Assembly: GCA_014607495.2 (NCBI GenBank)
Contig: CP053172.1
Coordinates: forward strand, 3,300,888-3,364,887
Direction: 5' to 3'
Length of the DNA: 64,000 bases
Source: Carposina sasakii
Lineage: Eukaryota > Arthropoda > Insecta > Lepidoptera > Carposinidae
The position numbers and the translations under genes are program-made. The notes below the pieces were generated by a model. The model saw only the letters and a program-made list of their open reading frames with translations. It was not told the origin of the DNA and searched no databases. Below, piece by piece: positions 1-12,500 of the stretch. How positions within the stretch are numbered: position 1 is the first letter of the stretch; each line of letters begins with the position of its first letter.

Positions 1-260
1 TCACAAGTAAGTTGTAATCTTATGTATCGAGTGGAGCGCCAGCGATCGCGCTCCAATGAAACGAAATTTGGTACGATTCCTAGTACTGTATTCAATGAGA
101 GCGAAAGAGACATAGAACGCGTGAAATAGAAGATTTCGTATGAAAAATTAGCCTTATCTGGAGCGCCGCTCACATTAATTCGTAGCGTGCGATTGCGGCC
201 ACTAGCTGTCGCTTAGTGCGAGTTAGAACGCGATATGGTTGTCTTTAATGTGTTTCATTA
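1..260. repeat. Dispersed repeat shared with 54850-55130
   Basis: Both begin CAAGTAAGTTGTAATCTTATG and share blocks such as CTGGAGCGCCGCTCACATTA in the same orientation, with point changes and a small insertion. Family unknown. No ADAR exon is seen in 1-545. Confidence 0.75.
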
Positions 261-545
261 GGTTATCTGATTTTAAATAAAAGTGATGTTGGACAATTTC
301 ATCCAGTAAGGGAGTGATCATGCGGCGTTTCCAAACTGTAATTTGCATCCGCTCATATTAAAAAACCCCCATCAAAAATTATCACGTGCCGCGTCTGCTC
401 TCAAGCTCAAATGCGACAAGCAAAAGCATTGGATTCCTCTTAGTCGTGCGTGAGGGACACTGGATTTTTTTTTTGCATTTTTGTGTTTTTTCTTTAATTT
501 TTTTTTTGATTTTTGACAGTCTACAACAAAGATTTCTATTTTCAG

Positions 546-3500
546 GTGATTGCAGTAACCACAGGCACGAAATGTGTTTCAGGGGAGCATATTTCAGTGC
601 GGGGCCGAGCGGTCAACGATTGTCATGCCGAGGTATTTATTTATCTATTATACAGGGTGTAATAAAAGGGGAATGTTAAACGAATTCGCCACCAGAGGCG
701 CTAGTTTAATGAGGGATTTATTATCAACTAGCAGTTGCCCGCGACTTTATTCGATTATCGCGCGGTGGTGCCACCTACGGCAATAAAAAGTAGCCTATGT
801 CCTTTCTAGGGCTCTAAACTATTTGTGTACCAAATTTCATTCAAATAGGTTCAGTAGTTTTGCCGTGAAAGACGGACAAACACACACACACACACACGAA
901 AGATTCATTTTCGCACGTAATATGACAGATTCCAATCGACGCTGTGACTAAACCATTGCATTAATAAATGAAATTGTATTAGGCGTTACAATTCGGAAGT
1001 TCAAACATTCACTATGGGTGCGCCCACCACCGGGCCCTACACCCTCCACTGACCCTCGGATCTGATAACTCATAATTGCGACAACAGGCACTTGCACTAA
1101 CTACAATCGCCACGAGAAACCAGACCCGAGCACCTAGCATGCAAGACAATACATTGCACTATTCCGAAATCAAAAACTAGATAAATAATCTACATATGTT
1201 TCGCCAACAACCGTGGCATCCTCAGGATTATAGAAATTAGTAAATTAGTCAACCACTAATTATTATGAACCTCTAAAACACAACAATTGTTGTCGCAATT
1301 ATGAGCTATCAGATCCGAGGGTCAGTGGAGGGTGTAGGGCCCGGTGGTGGGCGCACCCATAGTGAACATTGCATTAATACTAATACTTTGAACCGTTTTG
1401 AGATTCAAATTTTAAACACATTCCAATTCGAAATTCACATTCGAACAGTTTTAAATTCAAAATTGCCGGGAAACATGGAAACGACAGAACTTAAAAGGCA
1501 TGCCTCCTCGTATGTGGTGTAAGCCTGTAGGGAGTCCACCAGAACCAGTTGACTTATGAAAGGGGTCTAAGAGACCAAAGTTTGGGGACCCCCGGTATAG
1601 ATATATATATTTCTTTTCACAGGTAGCAGCAAGACGGTGTTTACAGCGACACATATATGCCCAACTACTTATGTATGCGCAATCTGCAGGTACGGTTTGT
1701 TATTATAAAACTATATCACTTTGTGACTAGTGTTGAAAACAGTCCGCTTCATAGAATAATAGGGATGATGACAGTTATTTTATCTATATTTATATCATAA
1801 CATCATATGCAGGGTGTAACAGAAAGGGTATGTTAAGCGGAAAGCTATGTAAATAGCCCACTGTCGAGAACCTATCCACAAAAAATGAGACTCGAAATCA
1901 CATGTTTATTTTTCCCGATAGTATGGAGAATTTTCATATAATCTTGAAAAATAAACATGTGATTTCGAGTCTCATTTTTTGTGGATAGGTTCTCGACAGT
2001 GGGCTATTTACATAGCTTTCCGCTTAACATACCCTTTCTGTTACATCCTGTTGTATATTAAACAATTGAAAATTGACGGCCGATTGGTGTAGTAGGTAGT
2101 GGCCCTACCTGTCCTGGGTTCGAATCCAGGTAGGCAAACATTGATATAATGAATATTGATGTTTGTTTCCGAGTCATGGATGTTTCTATACTTATCTATG
2201 TATTTATATACCGTTGCTTAGTACCCACGACACAAGACCTTAGGGATCTTAATGTGGGACTAGGTTAATGTGTTGTGTAGTGTGGGAAAAAAAAAAAGAA
2301 AAAAAAATCTGACATAATATGATAATGTTTGACATTTTTATGTAATAAGAATATGTATTTGTACCAGAAATATTACAAACTAATGATGATAATTTTTAAA
2401 TAGAATAAGTTTTTTGCATGTCTCCCATGACAAAATATGTATGAACTAGACTAAACTATAACAACCTGTAACAATATTACTCATATTTTGTGCAAAATAA
2501 ATGATTTGATTCGAATTTGACAAGCAATCAGCGATTTTTGTACAATTTTCGCTATCGCTTTGCTTTTGCTAGTTAGGCAATAAGGGGGCGGGGCGGGCCC
2601 GCCCCTTCCGCCCCATTGTAAGTCCGTATTCGTATCCCATAGATCCTCGGTCGTTGATCGAACATTCGGATCTGGAGCCGCTGGCGACCGGCGGCTACCG
2701 ACTGAAGCCAAGCCGCGGGCTGCACTTGTACGTGAGCACAGCGCCGTGTGGAGACGCGAGGATATTCAGCCCGCATGAGCATGATTTGAGTGTGGATCGG
2801 CATCCTAATCGGTAAGAAAATGTGTCGTCGTAGTCAGCCTATTGCAGTCCACTGCTGGACGTAGGCCTCCCCCAGGGCACGCCACAAGGCTACTGCCACA
2901 GGGGGGTTTTGCCCATAGTCACCACGCTGGGCAGGTTTTATATAATATGTGTATTTTACGTATTTTTATTTTAGCTTTAGTTCACCCCACCAGTGTTGCC
3001 AAACTATCTGCACTATCGATAGGCCTGTGGAAAGTATCGATAGCTTTTTTAATGCAATACTGTCGATAGACGACAAAACTATCGATTATGTCGATAGTTG
3101 ACCTTGAAAATTATCTACGCTATCGATAGGTCTATCGAAAGTTCGATAGTATCGATAGCTTCTTTAATACAACTACTATAGACAACAAGACAGATTATAT
3201 CGATAGTTGATCGTTGAATATCATCTACACTATCGATAGGCCTGTTGAAAGTGTCTGTAGTATCGATAGCTTCTTTAATAGAAAACTATAAACAACAAAA
3301 CTTTTCTCAGAAACTCTCAAACTTACCGAACATGTAAAATTTTATAAAATTCGGTCAAGTCATCACTAATCACTACATATTATAAAACAAAGCCGCTTGC
3401 CGCTGTCTGTCCGTCCCTATGTATGCTTAGATCTTTCAAACTAGGGAACGGATTTTGATGCGGTTTTTTTAATAGATAGAGTGATTCACAAGGAAGGTTT

Positions 3501-6500
3501 ATAGTGTATAACTATACCCCGTTTTTTTGAAGATAGAAATTTGAGTTTCAAAGAAGCATTGTTTGTAAACATTAGCACACTCGTACTTGTAAGATATGAG
3601 TGAAGTTTTACGTTTTTCCATATTTATGTATCCCACTAAAAAGTTCCGTTTTGTGTTTGCGACATCAGCCTCTTTAGGTTTTTTTATAGTGCAAACTTTA
3701 TATGATGTAGGTACTATTGAATTGAGTAGCAATTTCTTTAGGAACTATTTATTCGTGATAATAATACACAAAACTGTGTCTAATAAAAAACCTAATTTCG
3801 TTCTTTCGGATTCTTTCTATTTCTAAATAAAATGAGGTATCGCGCCGGCGAAGCTGTGGGCGGACGCTAGTTTTATAAACTCGTATTAGATATACAGGGT
3901 GTTTTTTTGTGGCCACCTTTAACGAAGGGTACGTACTCTATACATGAAATAAAGTAAGTTTATGCCAAAAAAAATGCTGGGATTTTTTTTTTTTTTTTTT
4001 TTAATTTTGGACTTTAATATTTTGGAAACCAGACACTTCCCAGGTATGCTTCCATGGAGAAAAATGATCGTGATGATGAGGAGATTCCGTAGTTTTCGGG
4101 AACGTTGACGACCAAAAATCACCTGTATATAATTATTTTTTCTTAGGCTGGCACGAGGTCAATTGCGAACTAAAATAGAGTCAGGCGAAGGCACTATACC
4201 GGTGAAGAACTGTAATAATGTTGTGCAAACGTGGGACGGAGTTATGCAGGTAAATAGCCCTAAGAATTTTAAACTCCTTGTAAACAGCCTGGCAAAAAAG
4301 AGTGTGGAAAAAACGAGGGCGCCACAACATTTCATATGCTCATTTTTTTCATAGTTACACAGCAAAATATAGGGAGTAAACGTATGAAATAGTTGCAATA
4401 TTGTGGCTAGCTTACGACACGAGCGTAACAATTGTCCTATTCGACAGAGAAGTGGTGTTTCCATTAAGCAAAATATTTTAGGACCACCTGTCACCACGTC
4501 AAACTCTTTTTTGCCAAGCTGTATATTACAATTTTTGCCGACCTGCCCCCGTGTTATGTATCTATTTAGTAAAAAAAAAAACAATTAAAAAACGAGAAAA
4601 TAGTCTGAGAAGGACTTAAGGGGGATGAACATTTTTGAGATGTTTAGAAATTCTCCATACTATCTACAAAAATAAACATGTGATTGCGAGTGCCATATTT
4701 GCAGAACAGATTCTCTATAGTGGGCTACTTTCATATAATTTCGCTTAAAAACCCTGTATATATAGTGGGGCCGAAAGCGCTTCTTTTTTCACCAATGCCC
4801 ACAAGTATACAGTGTGATATGGGCGGTACTTCTAAGACTTTAGAGTCCAGTTGGACATCCATCTCTATCAACAAAAAAAATATATTAAGGGGTCGCAGCC
4901 CCCTCCCCTCTTAAGGGTAGCCTTTTCAATTTTTTTGGTCTCGTCGTAGACACGTCTGATACAAACAGCAACAACTCAGGTTTAAATCATCTTAGACACA
5001 TTAAAAAAACTGTTTTTATTAGATAAAGATACGGACTAAGTATTCAATATCAAAAATATCTAATTTATTGGTACATTAAAATCTAAATTTAATTTCAAAT
5101 GCATTTTTTCTTTAAAAAAATGTACTTTTTTTCTCCTTTTTAAAGTTAATTTTTAAAAAGTGCCTATTATTGTACACTTTTTTTACACCTATTCATCAGT
5201 ATTTGAGCTATTTTACACGAGCACACTAAAATTTCAACTCTGTCTTGATAAACCTTAAAGTTATGATCGCTTAAAGTGTACGTTGCTTGTGACCTCCACT
5301 TGTGGCTTGAAGAAAATCCCAAAACTATAAGACCGTCAACATTCCAGCACGAATTCTCGATTAATGTGTGGGCTGCTATGATCGATGATGTTTTGATTGG
5401 ACCAATCGAACTACCAGAAACACTGAATGGCCCGAGGTTTTTGGAATTTCTGCAGACGCAATTTGCCGAATTATTGAGGGAGATTCCTTTAAATTATCGC
5501 CAAAATATGTGGCTACAAATGGACGGAGCCCCTGCTCACTTTGCTCGTGACGTAAGAGCTTTCCTAGACAGCTCGTATCCGCGATGGATTGGGCGCGGCG
5601 GCCGTGTTGCTTGGCCGCCACGCTCACCCGACATGACACCACTAGACTTTTTCCTTTGGGGTCATATGAAGCAAAAAGTTTATTTTAATGAAGTAAACAC
5701 CCGTGAAGAGTTATTTGAACGAATACAAGACGCAGCTAACGAAATTCGTGCAGATCGCGACATGTTGAGGCGATCAACGCAGCAAGTAGCTATAAGAGCT
5801 ACGGCATGTTTGCAAAACAGAGGTCAACACTTTGAACAGTTGCTATAAAAAAATATTGTATTAAAATTGTGGTTGAAAAGTATTGTGTGTGTGTTAACTA
5901 ACAGTGTTAAGTGTAAAAATAAATAAAATAAATTTGTAAAAACACTCTTTGTTTATTGTAGTGTTCGACGCAGATGTTGCGCGCTTGCGCAGAGGCTAAT
6001 AAAAAAAGTCATATCTCTGCGTTTTATTGCCGTAGCGTCAAAATTTTTATGTCCCTATTTAGAGCTACTCAAATACTGTTAAATAGGTGCAAAAAAAAGG
6101 TACAATAATAGGCACTTTTTAAAAATTAACTTTAAAAATGAGAAAAAAAGTACATTTTTTTAAAGAAAAAATGCATTTAAAATTAAATTTAGATTTTAAT
6201 GTACCAATAAATTAGATATTTTTGATATTGAATACTTTGTCCGTATCTTTATCTATTAAAAACAGTTTTTTTAATGTATCTAAGATGATTTAAACCTGAG
6301 TTGTTGCTGTTTGTATCAGATGTGTCTACGACGAGACCAAAAAAAATTTAAAAGGCTACCCTTAAGAGGGGAGGGGGCTGCAACCCCTTAATATATTTTT
6401 TTTGTTGATAGAGATGGATGTCCAACTGGACTCTAAAGTCTTAGAAGTACCGCCCATATCACACTGTATAATATATATGGATACTAACATTAGAGTGGTC

Positions 6501-9500
6501 GACCCTAGGGCGAGCGCCTGCTAACCATGTCGTGTTCCGACAAAGTGGCCCGCTGGAGCTGTGTAGGGCTGCAGGGTGCCCTGCTCTCCCGACTTGTCAG
6601 GCCGGTCGTGCTGGATTCCGTAGTACTGGGGTCTCTGCTACATCCGCACCATATGTACAGGTCAGTGGGCTTTTTATACATGCTCCTTTATTCCCCTTTA
6701 AGATTGGCCGCGATTACCGAAATTCGGTCGGTGACATTATTTATTTTACAGACAATATAGACTTATGTATTTTTCCTACTTTGTTACTTTAATTTCTGAC
6801 ATCTTTTATGATTTTATATTCCTTTGACATGTGTGTGAATGCTTATCGTTTTTTTTTTGACTTATTGGCTATTTCAGCCGTTAAAAAAAAAGAAGTAAAA
6901 TATAATATGTACGCGTACATCCATAGCCGCGTGGCGCCGGCAGAGTAGAATTCGTACCACCCCATGTCCGCCCGTGGGTATCGTACGAGGCGATTAAGGG
7001 TTTCCGGGAGGTGGGCAGCAGCGCCTCCCGTGTTGACAACATAGTCCAAAATACAAACTGCGGTCACCAACCCGCCTGCCCAGCGTGGTGACTATTGGCA
7101 AATACCCCCCATGGCAGTCTTGAGGCGTGCCCTGGGGGAGGCCTACGTCCAGCAGTGGACTGCAAAAGGTTGATGATGATGATGATGATGTACATATACA
7201 CACGGCTGCGTTTGTACTTATATGTTAAAGTATAAATAAAACATGTGGTTGTTTTTACATTTTTTTTTCTTAGCATGAATTACAGCTAACTTAAAGTACT
7301 TAAAAATAAATTAAACTAATTAAAAATAAACATACTTCGGAATAACTGGGAAAAAATATGCCCTTTTCCACTTAAAAAAACAAAATGTTAAGTTACCGAA
7401 TAACAAAGATACAGAATGGGAATAATTCAGATAACCTGATATTATTATTTTTAAATATGTTAAAAGTTAAGAGACACCTACATAGAATGAATATACATGA
7501 GGATCCATCACTTTTGTGGAAATTAAAAATCCCTCCCTCTCGTTATTCCGAATAAAATATAAGCAACACTTAAAATAAACTAAATCAAATCTATTCTATA
7601 GAAAATGGCGACTGTCGGTGCGTCATTAGGTAGAAACTGCCTCTTGCGCTGAAAACGTAAATAATATGTCAATAATTTTTGACGTTTACCGTGTTATTAC
7701 AAAAGTTTAACCATTGTTTATGCTAAACATTTCTTAAGTTTGTCAGATATTCCATGCATGTCTGTGTCAAATGTCTTTTAAAAAAGTGTCTGATTTTAGA
7801 CGAGGTTTAGTAATAAATAACACCGTTATTGTTCGGTTTTTTTTTTTTTAATAAATATTCACACACTACACAACACATTAACCTAGTCCCACATTAAGAT
7901 CCCTAAGGTCTTGTGTCGTGAGTACTAAGCAACGGTATATAAATACATAGATAAGTATAGAAAAGAAAAGATATTCATCATATCAATGTTTGCACCTACC
8001 GGGATTCGAACCCAGGACCTATGGCGTCGCAGGCAGGGTCACTACCCACTAGACCAATCGGCCGTCATTTTTTTGGTTTGATGTCTAAATGTGAGGTCAA
8101 GAATTTTGTTTATTCGATTTGACCAAACTGTTCGAATCTGTACCAAAGCAGATGGCGCTGTTTCGATAATCTAAGCTTTAATTAATGATAATATTATAAA
8201 CATTGACTATGACTGACTATTCGTTTTTTTTTCTGATGTAATTTTGTTCTTGATCCCGCAGATAAACTGTTTAAACAGTTTTGTGGGACTTCAATTTAGA
8301 GATAAGTTTTGCACTGTATTTATAATGATAACTAAATAAGAATTAATTTAAGATTTGTTAAATACAATCCAAACCCACATACCGTCGATGAAGTGACAAT
8401 ACGAGTACCTCCTAACTAACATTTTTTTAACAAATATAATTCAATAATAAGTATATTGCATTCAAAAAGTCGATTTGTTAAAAAATGTTATTATAAAATT
8501 ACTAATAAAGAAATGGAAAAAATTCCTCACCCTGGTGGGAATCGAACCCAGGACCTCTGCATTCCGCGTGCCGGCGCTCTCACCACTGAGCCACCGGGTC
8601 AATTACTCGGATGACGAATTTTACCATCTCTTTTCTAAATTACATATTGGCAACGTTATTTTTCATCCCGATAGCTATACACTGGCCAAATCTCGGCAAA
8701 CAAAGCTGAATCCCTCAGCACAATGTTTAAAGATGAAAAAATATTAGTTAGGAGGTATTGTCACTTCACTTCATCGTCGATATGATATTTGATTCTACCA
8801 CCTACTAAACACGCTTATGTGTTTTCACATAACAACCCTTAACCTATAGATTCCTAGGATAGCGGCGCCGTCATATAACGGCCGTACGAACGCAAAAAGA
8901 CAGCCTTCCTTACAGTACCGATATCTGAAAAGATTCACGGACGCTATTTTACGGCACCGTTATCCTAAAAAACTACCATAACCATAGTCACCGTACCATT
9001 ACTTCCCCGTGCCAGTGATGGTAAGCCTATCTCCCTTCGTCTTCAAACCGAGCAGTCTTTTGACAAACGCTGTCAATTTTGACTCTCCATCCAACTCTAG
9101 GTTGTACGTCACAGGATTGAGTGCAGGCGGTGCGGCGCCTATATAGTTGTTTCTCTCTTTCGTGTTGTGGTTTAGTTCGCCATTAGCAGTTTTGACTAGC
9201 GTGCTAATCTCCCTCATGACGGTTATGACGGGAATGACGGATTTCCGATGACGCAATAGGAATCCCAGCATGTTTTGCACGAAGTTGTTGTTTTCCGCCG
9301 TTTCGGATTGTCTGAATGGGTTGATGAAACGTTTGCTGCGTGTGCGGGTTGTTTGTGTGTCAGAATTGTCATTTTTTTCTGGCGTTTTCTCTTGTAATTC
9401 TGTTGCTGTGTCATTTTTATCAGTTTTCTTTTCTAATGGTGTGCCATTGATGTCAATATCTACGTTATCATTGGTCTCTAGTGTAATGTCTTCGGTGTTT

Positions 9501-12500
9501 GGTGCTTTATCGCTAGTGTCAATTATGTCACTTTTAGTGTCAATATTTTGTACGATAAAGGTCCCGTATACGATGGATTTTAACGCGGAAATATTCTCAA
9601 TGTCTTTGGTTATAACAGTATTGTCATTTTTAGTATAGTTGTCATTATTGTAATATAATTTATTATAGTTAACTTTAATGTTTGATTCAGCTGTACTTTT
9701 GTTTACTTTATTATGTGTTTTTTTATCCTTTTTCTCAGTAGATTTCTTTACAATTTTAGCCTTTTTAATATCATTAGGAATGTTTCTTTTACTGTTATTC
9801 TTGATGTTCTCTATGAGTGAGTACAATGCTTCTAGATCTTTGCGTAGATGGTATCTTCTAGAAGTTTCTGTGTTCGGTGCTAGGTGGAAAGCGTAGTAGC
9901 TGTGCATGTGTGCGACATTACCTGTAAATAATGTTTTTTTAAAGAACAAATGATTTTAAAGTGCAGTGAGATAAAGCAAGAGGTTGAGCAGAAATGTGCA
10001 ATAGCACACCCACTGTTCACCTGAGAGTCTAGTTCATAATAAGGGGTGAGCCTACCGCCGCGCCGCTTATAGAACCCATTTATAGAGCTTAAATGTAACC
10101 GTGCTATTTATACCACTAGATGGCCTTATGAGCATCCTTAATATAAATATAACAGAAATATTCACACACTACACAACACATTAACCTAGTCCCACATTAA
10201 GATCCCTAAGGTCTTGTGTCGTGGGTACTAAGCAACGGTATATAAATACATAGATAAGTATAGAAACATCCATGACTCGGAAACAAACATCGATATTCAT
10301 CATATCAATGTTTGCACCTACCGGGATTCGAACCCAGGACCTATGGCGTCGCAGGCAGGGTCACTACCTACTAGACCAAACGGCCTTATGTCTTATATGC
10401 GCCAAAGCCCAAATAACTACTGCTTAGCCGTGCAGTGTCCACTCTGATACCTAATCATACCACTAGATGGCGCTATTAGCATTCTTACGTCTTATGCGCG
10501 CCGAAGCGCATGTAACTACTGATTGACCTACCAGTGTTCTCTATTATCTATTATTACTTGTCGCCGCAACCCCTGTAGTTTGACTAGTAGTGCCCTCTTT
10601 AATCTAGTGCAGTGTACTCTCTGATACCTATTTACACCACTAGATGGCGCTATTAGCCTCCTTACGTCTTATGCGCGCCGAAGCCCATGTAACTACTGGG
10701 CGATCGGGCGCAATGCCCTCGCTGGTACTCCTTCCACGATGGACATGATGATGCGACGAAGGTGGCCGGGTTCAGGACTGACTCCGCGTAGAACATGTAC
10801 GAACGCCAGTGGCTGCAGAAGACTGGGGGTAAGGGGGTGGGGGGGGGGTTAGTTGGTTATTAGGTTATGGTTAGTCAGTGTTTAAGGCAGGATTTGATAA
10901 TGTCATAACTATACAGGGTGTAACAAAAGGGGTATGTTAAGCGAAAAGCTTTATTTTTCCAAAGAGTATGGAGAATTCCTAAACAACTTAGGAATGTTCA
11001 TACAATCTTGAAAAATAAACATGTGATTTCGAGTCTCAAATTTTGGAAATAGGTCCTCTATAGTGGGCTATTTACATAGCTTTTCGCTTAACATACCCTT
11101 CCTGTTAACACCCTGTATGTATTTATTGCTATTGACGGCCGTTTGGTCTAGTAGGTAGTGACCCTGCCTGCGACAAAAAATTGTGAAAAAATACTGTCAT
11201 TTTATTGCAAGCAATGTACTCGTTTGATGCGCAAAGTGCAAATGTACCTACAAAACTAACATTACAACATTTTGACATGGTATCTTTGAAAAAAAAGTAC
11301 TTCATTACTACAATAGATGGCGTTGTTATAAAAAATTTGGTTTATTAGTTTAGTTAAAAATGTGAATATCAATGCTAAGATAAAAATAAACTTACACTTA
11401 TTTAGAAGTTGCTGTTGCGGCAGCACAGTTTTAATCTCGCACCCCGGCTGGGGACTGATTCCGCCGTTGGGGAAGAAATCCGCGTGACCCACTTGTCCTG
11501 GGAATCCTGGGGATAAGTTATTATAATATAACGGTATGCAGTGGTCGTGGGTTCGATTCCCACTCGGGTGAAGAATTTTTTCCATTTCTTTATTAATAAT
11601 TTTATAATATACTAGTGGCCCGCCCTCGCTTCGCTTCGGTACATATCAGTACATTAGCTACAACTTCATATGTAGGTACAGCGGTTTTCGTAAAAATTTG
11701 GAACGCCCGTTGATTCCCTTCCCGTGGGAATTTCCTCGGGGTCCCAAATAAATATATATGCCCAACTTCAGATTCATATGTGTAACCGTTTTCGTAAAAA
11801 ATAATTAATTCCCGTTGGTCCCCTTCCCGTGGGAATTTCTGGAAATCCGTTCTTAGTGCTTCCTCGCAGTCCCTAATGAACTTATATGCCCAATTTCAGC
11901 TTCATATGTATAGCGGTTTTCGTAAAAATTATGAATTCCCGTTTGTCCCCTTCCCGTGGGAATTTCGGGAAATCCGTTCTCAGTGCTTCCTCGGGGTCCC
12001 AAATAAATATATATGCCCAATTTCAGCTTCATATGTATAGCGGTTTTCGTAAAAATTATGAATTCCCGTTTGTCCCCTTCCCGTGGGAATTTCGGGAAAT
12101 CCGTTTTTAGTCCTCCCTCGCTGTCCCCAATGAACATATATGCCCGATTTCAGCTTCATATGTATAGCGGTTTTCGTAAAAAATATAGAATTCCCGTTGG
12201 TCGCCTTCCCGTGGGAATATCGGGAAATTCTTGTAGCCTATGTTCATCCAGGTCCAATAAGGATTCTAACGGTGAAAGAATTTTTGAAATCGGTCCAGTA
12301 GTTTCGGAGCCTATTCATTACAACCAAACAAACAAAGTTTTCCTCTTTATAATATTAGTATAGATTACTTGATTTATGTATGAGATGATTAATATTATAC
12401 AGGATGTTTTTTTGTGGCCACCTTTAACGAAGGGTACGTACTCTATACATTAAATAAAGTAAGTTTATGCCAAAAAAAAATGCAGGGAAAAAAAAATTTT

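Noticed and set aside
9270..9638. 122-codon hydrophobic plus-strand frame opposite the lipase tail
   Set aside because: The complement of an Asn/Lys/Asp-rich coding sequence naturally reads as Phe/Val/Ser/Leu; no independent support.
11853..12363. Long frames on both strands read as genes
   Set aside because: They come from the 126-bp tandem repeat, whose period is divisible by three.
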